Shown here: positions 16,526 to 23,727 of the stretch, piece after piece
Layout: each line of letters begins with the position of its first letter
Numbering within the stretch: the stretch's first letter is position 1
DNA from: an uncultured Christensenella sp.
Lineage (GTDB): Bacteria; Bacillota; Clostridia; Christensenellales; Borkfalkiaceae
DNA: 46,277 bases
Direction: 5' to 3'
NCBI GenBank assembly: GCA_905203015.1
Contig: CAJKUC010000015.1
Span: 1 to 46,277, forward strand
Position numbers and translations under genes: made by a program
Notes under the pieces: model-generated
What the model was told of the DNA's origin: nothing
What the model saw: only the letters and a program-made list of their open reading frames with translations
Database searches by the model: none

Positions 16526-17299
16526 CTAAAATCTTGCGTTGCTGTCCTTCGGAACAGCGGTTTAAGCGAATATAAAGGCGAGCCGTTGCCTTGCGACGCG
16601 ATAGACAATTATGCCGAAGTCTTGGCAGACGGCAAAAATTATAGTGCCGGAAACGCCGTAAAACTTATGCGGAAAACACTTTCCGAAAACGATAAGATCG
16701 ATATTATCTGCGTAGGTCCGTCGTGTAATATCGCGGGGCTGATGGATAATTTGGCCGACGAGTATTCGGATAAGAACGGCATGGAACTCATCAAAGAAAA
16801 AGTCGGCAGATTGTATATAATGGGCGGTGCGTTCGTGTTTAAAGAAGGCGAAAAGCCGTTTGCCGAATGGAACGTGGAGCAGGATGTACCGTCTGCAAAG
16901 AAAACGTTTGATAAATTTCCGAGCGAAATAGTGGTTGTTCCGTCCGAAGCCGGGGCGCGGGTAGCGACGATTGCAGAAACTACGAAAGGGCTTACGAGAA
17001 AGGCGATGGAAGTCTTTTTTAAGACCGGAGACAGACGAAACGGAATAAAATACGAGGAAAACCCCGAAAGAACCCGACCGAGTTGGGATCCGCTCACTTG
17101 CATGGCGGCGATTGGTGCAGACGAATACACTTATTCCGAATACGGAAAAGTCGATGTTTCCGGAAACGGAATTACAAAGTTTAAAAAAGAAAAAACGGAG
17201 AAATGCCGTTATATGACCATGCACAACGATTTTAAGAAAGCGGAAAAGAAACTCAACGACTATTTAAAATCTTTAACACGGAGCGGTGAAAAAGCATGA
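16526..17299 (+). pseudogene. Nucleoside hydrolase fragment lacking the N-terminal catalytic cluster
   Basis: From about GLSEYKGEPLP onward this frame matches the later two thirds of nucleoside hydrolases: DIICVGPSCNIAGL, RLYIMGGAFVFKEG, AEWNVEQD, and WDPLTCMAAIG in the place of the usual HDPL. The DTDxGxDD metal cluster that opens the fold is missing, because the 5' end abuts the minus-strand surface-protein remnant near 16520-16560. The frame stays open upstream to an ATG at 16490, but that stretch is antisense to the other remnant. Without the Asp cluster the product would be inactive. It is only distantly similar to the intact enzyme at 5660-6550, so it is not a recent copy. Confidence 0.7.
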
Positions 17300-17332
17300 C
17301 AAAGATATTTAAGTCGGAAGTCTTAATATCAT

Positions 17333-17449
17333 TTCAAGCCGATTCCCGAGCCGATGGGGATAAGCCCGTATAATTTCGAGTTTCGCGGCGGGCGAACGGA
17401 AGGAAAACTGCCTAAAAAAATCAGTGTGGAATTTCCGCCGCCTGGTTAA
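17333..17449 (+). pseudogene. Short C-terminal gene remnant
   Basis: Between a stop codon and TAA, one frame reads FKPIPEPMGISPYNFEFRGG and continues for about 18 more residues ending VEFPPPG. It has no start codon or ribosome binding site and reads like a protein C-terminus. It lies in a stretch (17300-17640) with no intact gene. The parent protein is not recognised. Confidence 0.3.
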
Positions 17450-17484
17450 AAAAAGATAAAAAAATTTATGATAACATAAAAGTA

Positions 17485-17525
17485 AATCCGAACCACTCGC
17501 TTGTTACAAGTATTTGGTTCGGATT
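17485..17525. repeat. 11-bp perfect inverted repeat
   Basis: AATCCGAACCA at 17485-17495 is repeated inverted at 17515-17525 around a 19-base spacer. It is not followed by a T run, so a terminator is unlikely on the plus strand; a protein-binding or recombination site is possible. A palindrome ATTGACTTGTCAAT follows at about 17528-17541. Confidence 0.45.
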
Positions 17526-17579
17526 ATATTGACTTGTCAATGACGAACAAAAAGGAGCGTCTTTTTAAGCCGAAAACAG

Positions 17580-17604
17580 TGTAGGCATCCACGGGGATTT
17601 GAAC
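17580..17604 (-). other. Possible tRNA 3'-end fragment
   Basis: Read on the minus strand, GGTTCAAATCCCCG followed by TGGATGCC has the T-loop (TTCAAATC), the 3' half of a T-stem and an acceptor-like stretch, but the 5' half of the T-stem does not pair and no CCA follows cleanly. Fragments of this kind mark attachment sites of integrated elements. The match is short and may be coincidental. Confidence 0.25.
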
Positions 17605-17644
17605 CACAAACATATAAAACACTGGAATGGGCGGCGGAGAACTA

Positions 17645-17673
17645 TTGAAAAAAGTGGAGGAATATGGTATAAT
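17645..17673 (+). promoter_or_regulatory. Promoter of the SUFU-domain gene
   Basis: TTGAAA at 17645-17650, a 17-base spacer and TATAAT at 17668-17673, about 30 bases before the start codon. Confidence 0.65.
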
Positions 17674-17702
17674 AATAAAAAACAAACAACGGGTATTGGT
17701 TT

Positions 17703-18353
17703 ATGGAAAGTAAACGACATCAAAAATTATACGAGCATTATAAAACTGTTTTCGGCGAAGAACCGATTTTCAGTTTGAAACTGAAAAAGAACGTTCTGCC
17801 GACAGATATGAAGCCGATAACGACGCTTGTTTTCAAACCGACGGACGAAATGCCGTTTTGGAAACTGTGTACAATCGGCGCAAGTGATTATCTGATGCCC
17901 GAGCGAGATATAGGCTTTGGGAGAAAAGCCAACCGACGCAACGAGTATATGATGCTTATTTCGCCCGACGTCGATATTCGTAATCCTTCGGACGACGAAG
18001 ACGCGCCGACGGACTGGCTATCGTTAAACTCGCTTCTTTGGGCAACTGCGGAATACGCATTCAACGAAAAAGATAACATAACCGTTTCGGACACGATAGA
18101 TATGGGAATCGACGGGAAATATTGCGGCACGGTACTCTTATTACCCGAAGTATTCAAAACGCCGAGTACAGTTAAGTGCTACGTTTCCGAGCATAAATAC
18201 ATCAGTATATTTCAAGTAATGCCGATAACGCGAGAGTTGCTTACAAAGAAACTCAGGAAGAAAGCCAACGGTATTTATTGGCTTATGGAGCAGTTTTACA
18301 CGCACGATGACGATTACAAACTTATATCGTCCAAACCGTTTGCAACGTTATAA
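17703..18353 (+). CDS. SUFU (suppressor of fused)-domain protein, putative immunity protein
   Basis: 216 aa, cytoplasmic. It carries the bacterial SUFU-like pattern: HYKTVFGEEPIFSLKLKK, then ITTLVFKPTDEMPFWKLCTIGASDYLMP, RNEYMMLISPDV, the WLSLNSLLWATAEYAF helix and GTVLLLPEVF. Bacterial SUFU-family proteins are frequent immunity proteins in polymorphic toxin systems. No toxin gene is in the window; two further small unknown proteins follow on the same strand, typical of orphan immunity clusters. Its last 62 bases recur almost exactly at 18865-18927, downstream of the next gene. Immunity function is inferred from family and context. Confidence 0.75.
   Translation: MESKRHQKLYEHYKTVFGEEPIFSLKLKKNVLPTDMKPITTLVFKPTDEMPFWKLCTIGASDYLMPERDIGFGRKANRRNEYMMLISPDVDIRNPSDDEDAPTDWLSLNSLLWATAEYAFNEKDNITVSDTIDMGIDGKYCGTVLLLPEVFKTPSTVKCYVSEHKYISIFQVMPITRELLTKKLRKKANGIYWLMEQFYTHDDDYKLISSKPFATL
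18291..18352 (+). repeat. Direct repeat copy 1 (3' end of the SUFU gene)
   Basis: This 62-base segment, the coding 3' end of the SUFU gene, recurs at 18865-18927 with a few substitutions and one inserted A. The two copies bracket the 18380-18862 gene. Confidence 0.85.
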
Positions 18354-18379
18354 AACTCAATGGAGCGCGAGGGCGTAAT

Positions 18380-18862
18380 ATGTCAAACACTATTTCAATA
18401 GATGAACTGATAGAACAAGAATATGAGCAACAATATTTTGAAGAGTGCAAATTTATATGGCAAAACTTTGTTCCCAAAAGTGGACAAGCCCGAAATTTGC
18501 AAGGAGAATTGTTGCGAGAAATCGAGAATATTCGTTGTGAGGCACAAGATAACGGAAATGTTAATTGGGACGACGATCTTACTTATTTTTGTGAATTTAT
18601 AAAGCAATCATTGATTGAACAACCGATTTTTTCTGAACCCGAAAAAGAAAAAATATGTGTCATAATGAATTATCTCAAAGAATGCGGAGTATACGCTCAA
18701 AGATTCAACGATGGTAAAATTTCTGATAACGATGTTCTTCCTGAAAAACTTGCGTATACAAAAGACAACCTTTACGATATTATTTGCGATTTTATAGGTA
18801 GATTACAAAATAAGCACCCTGAACCTATTAAATACAGCATAAATAATTCAATAAAGAGATAA
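18380..18862 (+). CDS. Hypothetical acidic protein, possible immunity protein
   Basis: 160 aa, cytoplasmic, strongly helical and acidic (EQEYEQQYFEECKFIWQNF, WDDDLTYFCEFIKQSL). No family is recognised with confidence. The gene is visibly more AT-rich than the SUFU gene before it. It sits between two copies of a 62-base repeat derived from the 3' end of the SUFU gene, as if inserted as a cassette. A GAGGG-type site precedes the ATG. Its position among immunity-like genes suggests a protective role against a toxin, but this is guilt by association only. Confidence 0.65.
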   Translation: MSNTISIDELIEQEYEQQYFEECKFIWQNFVPKSGQARNLQGELLREIENIRCEAQDNGNVNWDDDLTYFCEFIKQSLIEQPIFSEPEKEKICVIMNYLKECGVYAQRFNDGKISDNDVLPEKLAYTKDNLYDIICDFIGRLQNKHPEPIKYSINNSIKR

Positions 18863-18864
18863 TA

Positions 18865-18927
18865 CAGTTTTACACGCACGACGACGATTACAAACTTATA
18901 TCGTCCAAAACCGTTCGCAACGTTATA
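18865..18927 (+). repeat. Direct repeat copy 2 (degenerate SUFU gene 3' end)
   Basis: A near copy of 18291-18352 beginning three bases after the stop codon of the 18380-18862 gene. One inserted A shifts the frame, so it is a non-coding scar. It suggests either insertion of the intervening gene by recombination, or a former tandem SUFU gene of which only the end remains. Confidence 0.85.
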
Positions 18928-18943
18928 GACGTAGGAGTATAAT

Positions 18944-19561
18944 ATGGAAAAACCGACCGAAGAATATTTACAGGAACTGATATCAAACGCACGAAAAAAA
19001 TTCGATGAGTTTTCATATTGTTTTGCGGATATTCCAAACGCAAAAATAGCATATGTGAACACACAAAAGAGAAACCTGACGGGGATGACAAAAGGGCTTC
19101 GCGGGCTTGCAGAAATGAAAGCGCATAATACGAAAGAATCATTGAAAATCAGCCCGAACTCCAAAAATTACAATAAGTTTTATAGGTCGGGCGAAAAAGT
19201 GATAAAAGTCGAGTGTTTCGTAGGCGGGCATAACGATTTGGACGTAATATACGTCGCGCAATACGACGGTGAACGACGCTATCTTTTCCCTTTTTTTGAG
19301 GATAAGAGCAAAGCCGTCGGATATCCGATTCTCGTGACGAATTTTGAAAATGGTAAAGTCACCGAAGAATACAGAGTGGACGGAAATAAGATTCTTTATG
19401 AAAAGTATGATTATTCCTTAAAAGACACGGTCGGATATTATTGCATAAACTTTGTTCCGACGGGAATTTGTCCGGTTTTGGGCGAAGAAGAAGGATATTT
19501 TAACATAAATTCGCTTGAATACAGACAGACGAAAAACGAAGTCTGGTGTCAAAAACAATAA
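18944..19561 (+). CDS. Hypothetical protein in immunity-like cluster
   Basis: 205 aa, cytoplasmic, no signal peptide or membrane segment. Start ATG with TAGGAG upstream. The N-terminal third is helical (TEEYLQELISNARKKFDEFSYCF); the rest alternates short beta strands (VIKVECFVGGHNDLDVIYVAQYDGERRYLFPF, YPILVTNFENGKVTEEYRV). No known family is recognised. It follows the repeat-bracketed gene and precedes a Sel1-repeat gene by ten bases on the same strand, so it probably belongs to the same acquired cluster. Function unknown; an immunity role is possible by context. Confidence 0.65.
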   Translation: MEKPTEEYLQELISNARKKFDEFSYCFADIPNAKIAYVNTQKRNLTGMTKGLRGLAEMKAHNTKESLKISPNSKNYNKFYRSGEKVIKVECFVGGHNDLDVIYVAQYDGERRYLFPFFEDKSKAVGYPILVTNFENGKVTEEYRVDGNKILYEKYDYSLKDTVGYYCINFVPTGICPVLGEEEGYFNINSLEYRQTKNEVWCQKQ

Positions 19562-19571
19562 AGGTGAAACT

Positions 19572-21155
19572 ATGGAAAAAGTTTACGAGAAAATTCAAAA
19601 GTATAAGAAACTGGCGGTAAAAAAGCCGAAGTATTATGTTTCTATCGGTAATATTTATATCGAAGAGGGCGCTTTCAAAACCGCAACGACGTACTATCAA
19701 AAAGCCGTCGACAACGGCGTTTTGGCATATACTGTTCTTGGCGATACTTGGGGCTACCGCTCTCAATACAAAAAAGCGTTCGACGCTTATACGGAGGGCG
19801 CAAACAAAGGCGAAGCGGAGTGTTTTGCCCGTCTCGGATTTTGCTATGAAACCGGTTATGTAAAAATCGATATTCAAAAAGCAATCGAGTATTACGTCAA
19901 AGCCTCCGATTTGGGTGTCGCGACAGCGGCAAGATCTCTCGGCGATTTGTATTATTTCAATACGCCGATTGAAAATTCCGAGATCGCATACGTCAAAAAC
20001 GCGCTGAAATGCTACGAGCGTGCTTTTTACCTCGGAGATATAGAGGTTGCAAAAAAGATAGGCTTTATCTACTTAAACAACGAGGAACTGAAAGATGTTC
20101 CCAAAGCCATAGAGTGGTACGAAAAAGGATTGAGCCTCGGCGAATACTCGCTTAATTTCGATTTGGCTTACGTCTATCTCAATGACAGGTTTGTTCCGCA
20201 CGACTATGAAAAAGGTTTGAAATATCTTTTGGACGGCGTTCACCACAACGATCCCGAAAGCCTTTATATGTACGCAAGAGTTCGCGAAACGGGTATGTAT
20301 AAGGTAGAACCCGACAAAAAGGCATATATTTATTATCTTAAAAAAGCGGCAGCACTCGGACAAGACGACGCTCTTCTCGATTTAGGGTATTACTATTATG
20401 ATAAAGGCAGATACGACGATGCGCTCGATTGCTTTGCCTCATCAGATTTGAACGTTGTCGGATTATATTGGGCAATGGCGACAATTTATGAGGCAAAAAA
20501 GAAAGATTACAAAAACGCGCTTTTCTATTATCGTATGGCAATGGAAGATGATTATCCGGACGCTATCGAGAGAATGGCGGAAGCGTATCTCGGCGACGAA
20601 CTCGGACTTGAAAAGGACGAGAAAACCGCCCTGAAACTTTTCAAACGAGCCGCAAAACTCGGCAACGCCGCCGCGCAGTATAATCTCGGTATGGCGTACG
20701 CTTGCGGATACTACGGCGTGACACCCGATAAAGATAAGGCACTTCATTGGCTGAAACAAAGCGTTAAAGGCGAAAATCCGTCGGCGTGCCTGCAAGTGGG
20801 GCTTTATTACTACTACACCGTCAAAACCAAAGCGGCTTATAAAAAAGCCTTTGAATTATTTACCGACGCATACAATCTCGGCGAGAACGAGGCGATTATC
20901 AATATCGGACTTTGCTATCTTCAAGGCAACGGCGTGAAAGAAGACAAAAAAGAAGCGGTTAAGTGTTTTAGGACTGCTGCCGAAAAGTACAGTTCGGGCG
21001 TTGCGTATCACAATCTCGGAATCTGTTATGAAAACGGATTTGGTGTGAGAAAAGATTATAAGAAAGCAATTGAAATGTACGGCAAAGCGGTAGAGAACGG
21101 CGAAAAAGCAGGACTTGAAGGAATTAAAAACGTTTATTTGAAGGTGGGTAAATAA
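19572..21155 (+). CDS. Sel1/TPR-repeat protein
   Basis: 527 aa with start ATG at 19572 after AAAGGTG; an earlier in-frame ATG at 19515 overlaps the preceding gene. It is composed almost wholly of Sel1-like repeats of about 36 residues, for example AIEYYVKASDLGVATAARSLGDLYYF, AIEWYEKGLSLGEYSLNFDLAYVYLND, ALKLFKRAAKLGNAAAQYNLGMAYACGYYG and AVKCFRTAAEKYSSGVAYHNLGICYENGFGV. Around twelve units give a curved helical scaffold for protein binding. It has no signal peptide, so it is cytoplasmic. Sel1 proteins near polymorphic-toxin immunity genes are common, but the partner is unknown. A terminator follows at 21221-21260. Confidence 0.85.
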   Translation: MEKVYEKIQKYKKLAVKKPKYYVSIGNIYIEEGAFKTATTYYQKAVDNGVLAYTVLGDTWGYRSQYKKAFDAYTEGANKGEAECFARLGFCYETGYVKIDIQKAIEYYVKASDLGVATAARSLGDLYYFNTPIENSEIAYVKNALKCYERAFYLGDIEVAKKIGFIYLNNEELKDVPKAIEWYEKGLSLGEYSLNFDLAYVYLNDRFVPHDYEKGLKYLLDGVHHNDPESLYMYARVRETGMYKVEPDKKAYIYYLKKAAALGQDDALLDLGYYYYDKGRYDDALDCFASSDLNVVGLYWAMATIYEAKKKDYKNALFYYRMAMEDDYPDAIERMAEAYLGDELGLEKDEKTALKLFKRAAKLGNAAAQYNLGMAYACGYYGVTPDKDKALHWLKQSVKGENPSACLQVGLYYYYTVKTKAAYKKAFELFTDAYNLGENEAIINIGLCYLQGNGVKEDKKEAVKCFRTAAEKYSSGVAYHNLGICYENGFGVRKDYKKAIEMYGKAVENGEKAGLEGIKNVYLKVGK

Positions 21156-21220
21156 AAGTTCAATACCATTAAAAAGTATTTCGAGTACGGAATACCGGTA
21201 AGGGAAACTTTATAAGCAAA

Positions 21221-21260
21221 CGACCGACTGCGTTCATAAGAGTGCGGTCGGTCATTTTTT
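21221..21260 (+). terminator. Terminator after the Sel1-repeat gene
   Basis: GACCGACTGC (21222-21231) pairs with GCGGTCGGTC (21244-21253) apart from one mismatch near the loop, and six Ts follow. Confidence 0.75.
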
Positions 21261-21390
21261 CGTTGATTAAGACAGAAGAAATCATACGCTCCTTATCGTG
21301 CAAAAATCCTTTTTGTGCAATCGTTAAGGGGTTGCGATTTTTTTTAAGCCAGAGAAGAACAAATCCCTACGGCGTTTTGCATAGAAAAAG

Positions 21391-21432
21391 ACACACGCGG
21401 CGGAGTTTTATACGCTCCTTTTGCGTGTGTCC
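21391..21432. repeat. 9-bp perfect inverted repeat
   Basis: GACACACGC at 21391-21399 is repeated inverted at 21424-21432, with an inner GGAG/CTCC pairing. It lies immediately beside a tRNA-like 3' fragment (21437-21460), in a stretch without a credible gene. Confidence 0.5.
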
Positions 21433-21436
21433 CTGT

Positions 21437-21460
21437 GGTGCGATCGACAGGAATTGAACA
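21437..21460 (-). other. tRNA 3'-terminal fragment (candidate attachment-site relic)
   Basis: On the minus strand the 24 bases read G53, T-loop TTCAATTC, 3' T-stem CCTGT (counting the loop-closing C), seven acceptor bases CGATCGC, discriminator A and CCA. The upstream bases do not form the 5' half of the T-stem, so only the tRNA 3' end is present. tRNA 3' ends are classic integration sites, and such isolated fragments often mark an element boundary. Confidence 0.45.
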
Positions 21461-21711
21461 TTTTTTAGTGTTTCTTGCATTCTTTTTGCTTTCAAGGAAT
21501 TTCTTTATGCGCTTTCCAAATCACCGTCAATTTGTTGCGCGTTTCATATAAAAGGATTGTGCTGCCGTAAATTCACCGATTTTTTATCTGCAAGTTTTTT
21601 GACGTTTGAAAAACAAAATATAACGTCAAATTTTGAGAAAATCGAGGCGCTGAAAAAGTAAAAAAAGCATTTAAAATTTGAAAAATTGCGTTTTATCGAA
21701 AATGTTTTATG

Positions 21712-21831
21712 TACCGATTTTATGCAAAAAGTGTGAAAATCATATACCGATTTTATGTAAAAACACAAAAAATGCATATGTTTTATTGAAAAGTCAATGA
21801 AATACAGTCAAATTTCTATTGAAAAGTCAAT
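21712..21831. repeat. Paired repeats at 33-bp periodicity
   Basis: Two 19-base direct repeats start at 21712 and 21745, and two palindromes (ATTGAAAAGTCAAT) start at 21785 and 21818. Both pairs have a 33-base period, about three DNA helical turns, suggesting same-face binding by a protein. Confidence 0.55.
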
Positions 21832-21927
21832 AAACTCTATAAAAAAACCAAAAGATTAGCAGAAAGGGTCGCAAATTTTCTCTGCTATTTATATTTCGCG
21901 GGGCAAAAATGCATGTGATTGTGGGAC

Positions 21928-22006
21928 AAAATTTGCAATCGGTATAAGTTGAATATAGAAAAAAAACGCGTTTCTGCTGTTTTTGGCAGAAATGCGGCAT
22001 TTTTAT
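21928..22006 (+). repeat. Direct repeat DR1 with internal terminator
   Basis: This segment starts AAAATTxGCAATCGG and includes GTATAAGTTGAATATA, then a hairpin (CGCGTTTCTGC at 21967-21977 with GCAGAAATGCG at 21986-21996) and a T-rich tail. It recurs at 23632-23712, so the two copies bracket the AAA/DUF4143 ATPase gene. Confidence 0.75.
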
Positions 22007-22107
22007 AGTCAAGTTGGGCAGTCTGGGTTATAAGGCTTATAGAATTTAATATTTTTCGGAAAATTTTTATAAAAACAATAAAAAGTTTTCCCGTTTCGGA
22101 AAATTTA

Positions 22108-22136
22108 TTGACAAATCAAAAAATGTTTGCTATAAT
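22108..22136 (+). promoter_or_regulatory. Promoter of the AAA ATPase gene
   Basis: TTGACA at 22108-22113, a 17-base spacer and TATAAT at 22131-22136, a perfect consensus. It shows that the coding region must start downstream, at 22165. Confidence 0.8.
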
Positions 22137-22164
22137 AGATACAAAATCAATAAGGAGATTTGAT

Positions 22165-23388
22165 ATGGTTGAGCGCAAGGAATATTTACAAAAACTCATA
22201 GCGTGGAAAGACGAACAAGTTATAAAAGTTGTTACGGGGATACGGCGTTGCGGAAAATCTACATTGTTAGAATTATATAAGAACTATTTGCGCAATAACG
22301 GCGTTTCGGAAAATCGTATAGTAACGGTCAATTTTGAGGAACTTGAAAACGAATGGCTGCTTGATTATAAAGCGTTATATGATTATCTCGTAAAAAAACT
22401 TGATAAAAACGATACGACTTATATCTTTTTGGACGAAATACAAAAGGTGAGCGGTTTTGAAAAAGTTGTTGACAGTCTGTATGTTAAAAAGGGGGTAGAC
22501 GTATATATCACGGGTTCAAATTCGTATTTGCTGTCGAGCGAACTTGCAACGTTGCTTTCGGGAAGGTATATTGAAATAAAAATGTTGCCGTTTTCTTTCA
22601 AAGAATATGCGGAAGTAAAGCAGAGTGCGGATAAAGATAAATTGTTCGCCGAGTATATGAGACAAGGCTCTTTCCCGTATGTTGCAACAATGAGAGACGG
22701 TGAAGAAAAAATAGATTCATATATAGAAGGCATATACAACACGGTTATTGTAAAAGATATAGAAGAACGTCAGAATCGCAAAGAAAAAGATCCCGCAAAA
22801 AGAAAAATAACCGATATAGCGTTGTTAAAAAATATAGCAAAGTATTTGGCGAGCGTAATCGGAAGTCCCGTATCGGTCAAGAATATAACGGATTACATCG
22901 TTTCAGCGGGGCGGAAAGTATCGCAAAACACGGTCGATGATTATATAGAAGCTTTGACGGAAGCGTTTATATATTATCCCGTCGAACGTTATGATATAAG
23001 CGGAAAACAGATATTAAAGCAAAACGTAAAGTATTATGTAGTAGATTTAGGGCTACGAAGATATTTATTACCGAAACGCGAGTACGATTTGGGGTATTCG
23101 TTGGAAAATCTCGTATATCTTGAACTTATTCGCAGAGGGTATAATGTAACGGTAGGAAAAGTCGGAACGACGGAAGTTGATTTTGTTGCACGAAAAAACG
23201 AGATAACGCAATATATACAGGTTTCCGCATCTTTGACGGATGAAAAAACTTTTGACAGAGAAATGTTTTCGCTTCGCGCAATAAAAGATAACTATCCGAA
23301 AACTATATTAACTTTGGATAAGTTTACGCTCGGAAATTATGAGGGGATAGAAGTACAGAGCGCAATCGATTGGTTTTTAAAAGATTGA
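22165..23388 (+). CDS. AAA ATPase with DUF4143 domain
   Basis: 407 aa; ATG at 22165 with AAGGAG at 22152-22157, downstream of a consensus promoter. The N-terminal P-loop ATPase domain shows Walker A GIRRCGKST (about residues 23-31), Walker B TYIFLDEIQ, and a sensor-like ITGSNSYLLSSELATLLSGRY. The middle is a winged-helix-like region (ALLKNIAKYLASVIGSPVSVKNITDYI), and the C-terminal DUF4143 part contains LENLVYLELIRRGYNVTVGKVGTTEVDFVARKNE, a PD-(D/E)xK-like E...EVDF pattern. Such proteins are abundant, often singletons in mobile regions; suggested roles include defence or toxin-antitoxin-like activity, but none is well proven. The gene is bracketed by direct repeats DR1 and DR2. Confidence 0.88.
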   Translation: MVERKEYLQKLIAWKDEQVIKVVTGIRRCGKSTLLELYKNYLRNNGVSENRIVTVNFEELENEWLLDYKALYDYLVKKLDKNDTTYIFLDEIQKVSGFEKVVDSLYVKKGVDVYITGSNSYLLSSELATLLSGRYIEIKMLPFSFKEYAEVKQSADKDKLFAEYMRQGSFPYVATMRDGEEKIDSYIEGIYNTVIVKDIEERQNRKEKDPAKRKITDIALLKNIAKYLASVIGSPVSVKNITDYIVSAGRKVSQNTVDDYIEALTEAFIYYPVERYDISGKQILKQNVKYYVVDLGLRRYLLPKREYDLGYSLENLVYLELIRRGYNVTVGKVGTTEVDFVARKNEITQYIQVSASLTDEKTFDREMFSLRAIKDNYPKTILTLDKFTLGNYEGIEVQSAIDWFLKD

Positions 23389-23727
23389 TTGCGAAGTCGA
23401 GAAATAATACGGAAAAACTTGAAATTGTGCCGATTATGCTTGTAAATTTGAAAAAAAGAGTTATAATTTATCCGAAGAATTTGTATAACAATAAAACTTT
23501 AAAATAATATGCAGATAATTGTTTGTTTTAAGTTGATTTTTGCATATTTTCTAGCATAATATATGCAGAAAACGAAGGTGAATAGTGCAGGATTACTGTA
23601 AGGCAAAAAAAAATCTTTGAAGTGGCAAGAGAAAATTAGCAATCGGTATAAGTTGAATATAAAAAAGCAGCGCGTTTCTAATGGATTCGGCAGAAATGCG
23701 GCGCTTTTCTATTTAAAGTTATACGTT
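23389..23727. other. Intergenic region between ATPase and recombinase genes
   Basis: AT-rich, no credible gene. It holds weak promoter-like sequence near 23540-23565 and direct repeat DR2 with its hairpin, which can serve as a terminator for the converging ATPase (plus) and recombinase (minus) genes. Confidence 0.5.
23632..23712 (+). repeat. Direct repeat DR2 with internal hairpin
   Basis: Second copy of the DR1 sequence: identical over AAAATT, GCAATCGG and GTATAAGTTGAATATA, then a hairpin with arms CGCGTTTCT (23671-23679) and AGAAATGCG (23692-23700). The hairpin loop and tail differ between copies. Confidence 0.75.

Larger units (their letters stand above)
21461..22107. other. AT-rich repeat-bearing intergenic region
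   Basis: About 650 bases without a credible gene. It holds two copies of TACCGATTTTATGxAAAAA (21712-21730, 21745-21763), two copies of the palindrome ATTGAAAAGTCAAT (21785-21798, 21818-21831), one copy of a 79-base direct repeat (21928-22006) containing a hairpin and T run, and leads into the promoter of the ATPase gene. It may be a regulatory or former replication/transfer region of an element. Confidence 0.55.

Noticed and set aside
21242..21457. A 71-codon plus-strand frame after the Sel1 gene
   Set aside because: It starts inside the terminator hairpin and runs through inverted repeats and the tRNA-like fragment.
21712..21831. CRISPR array
   Set aside because: Only two copies of each short repeat, different repeat types, and no cas genes in the window.
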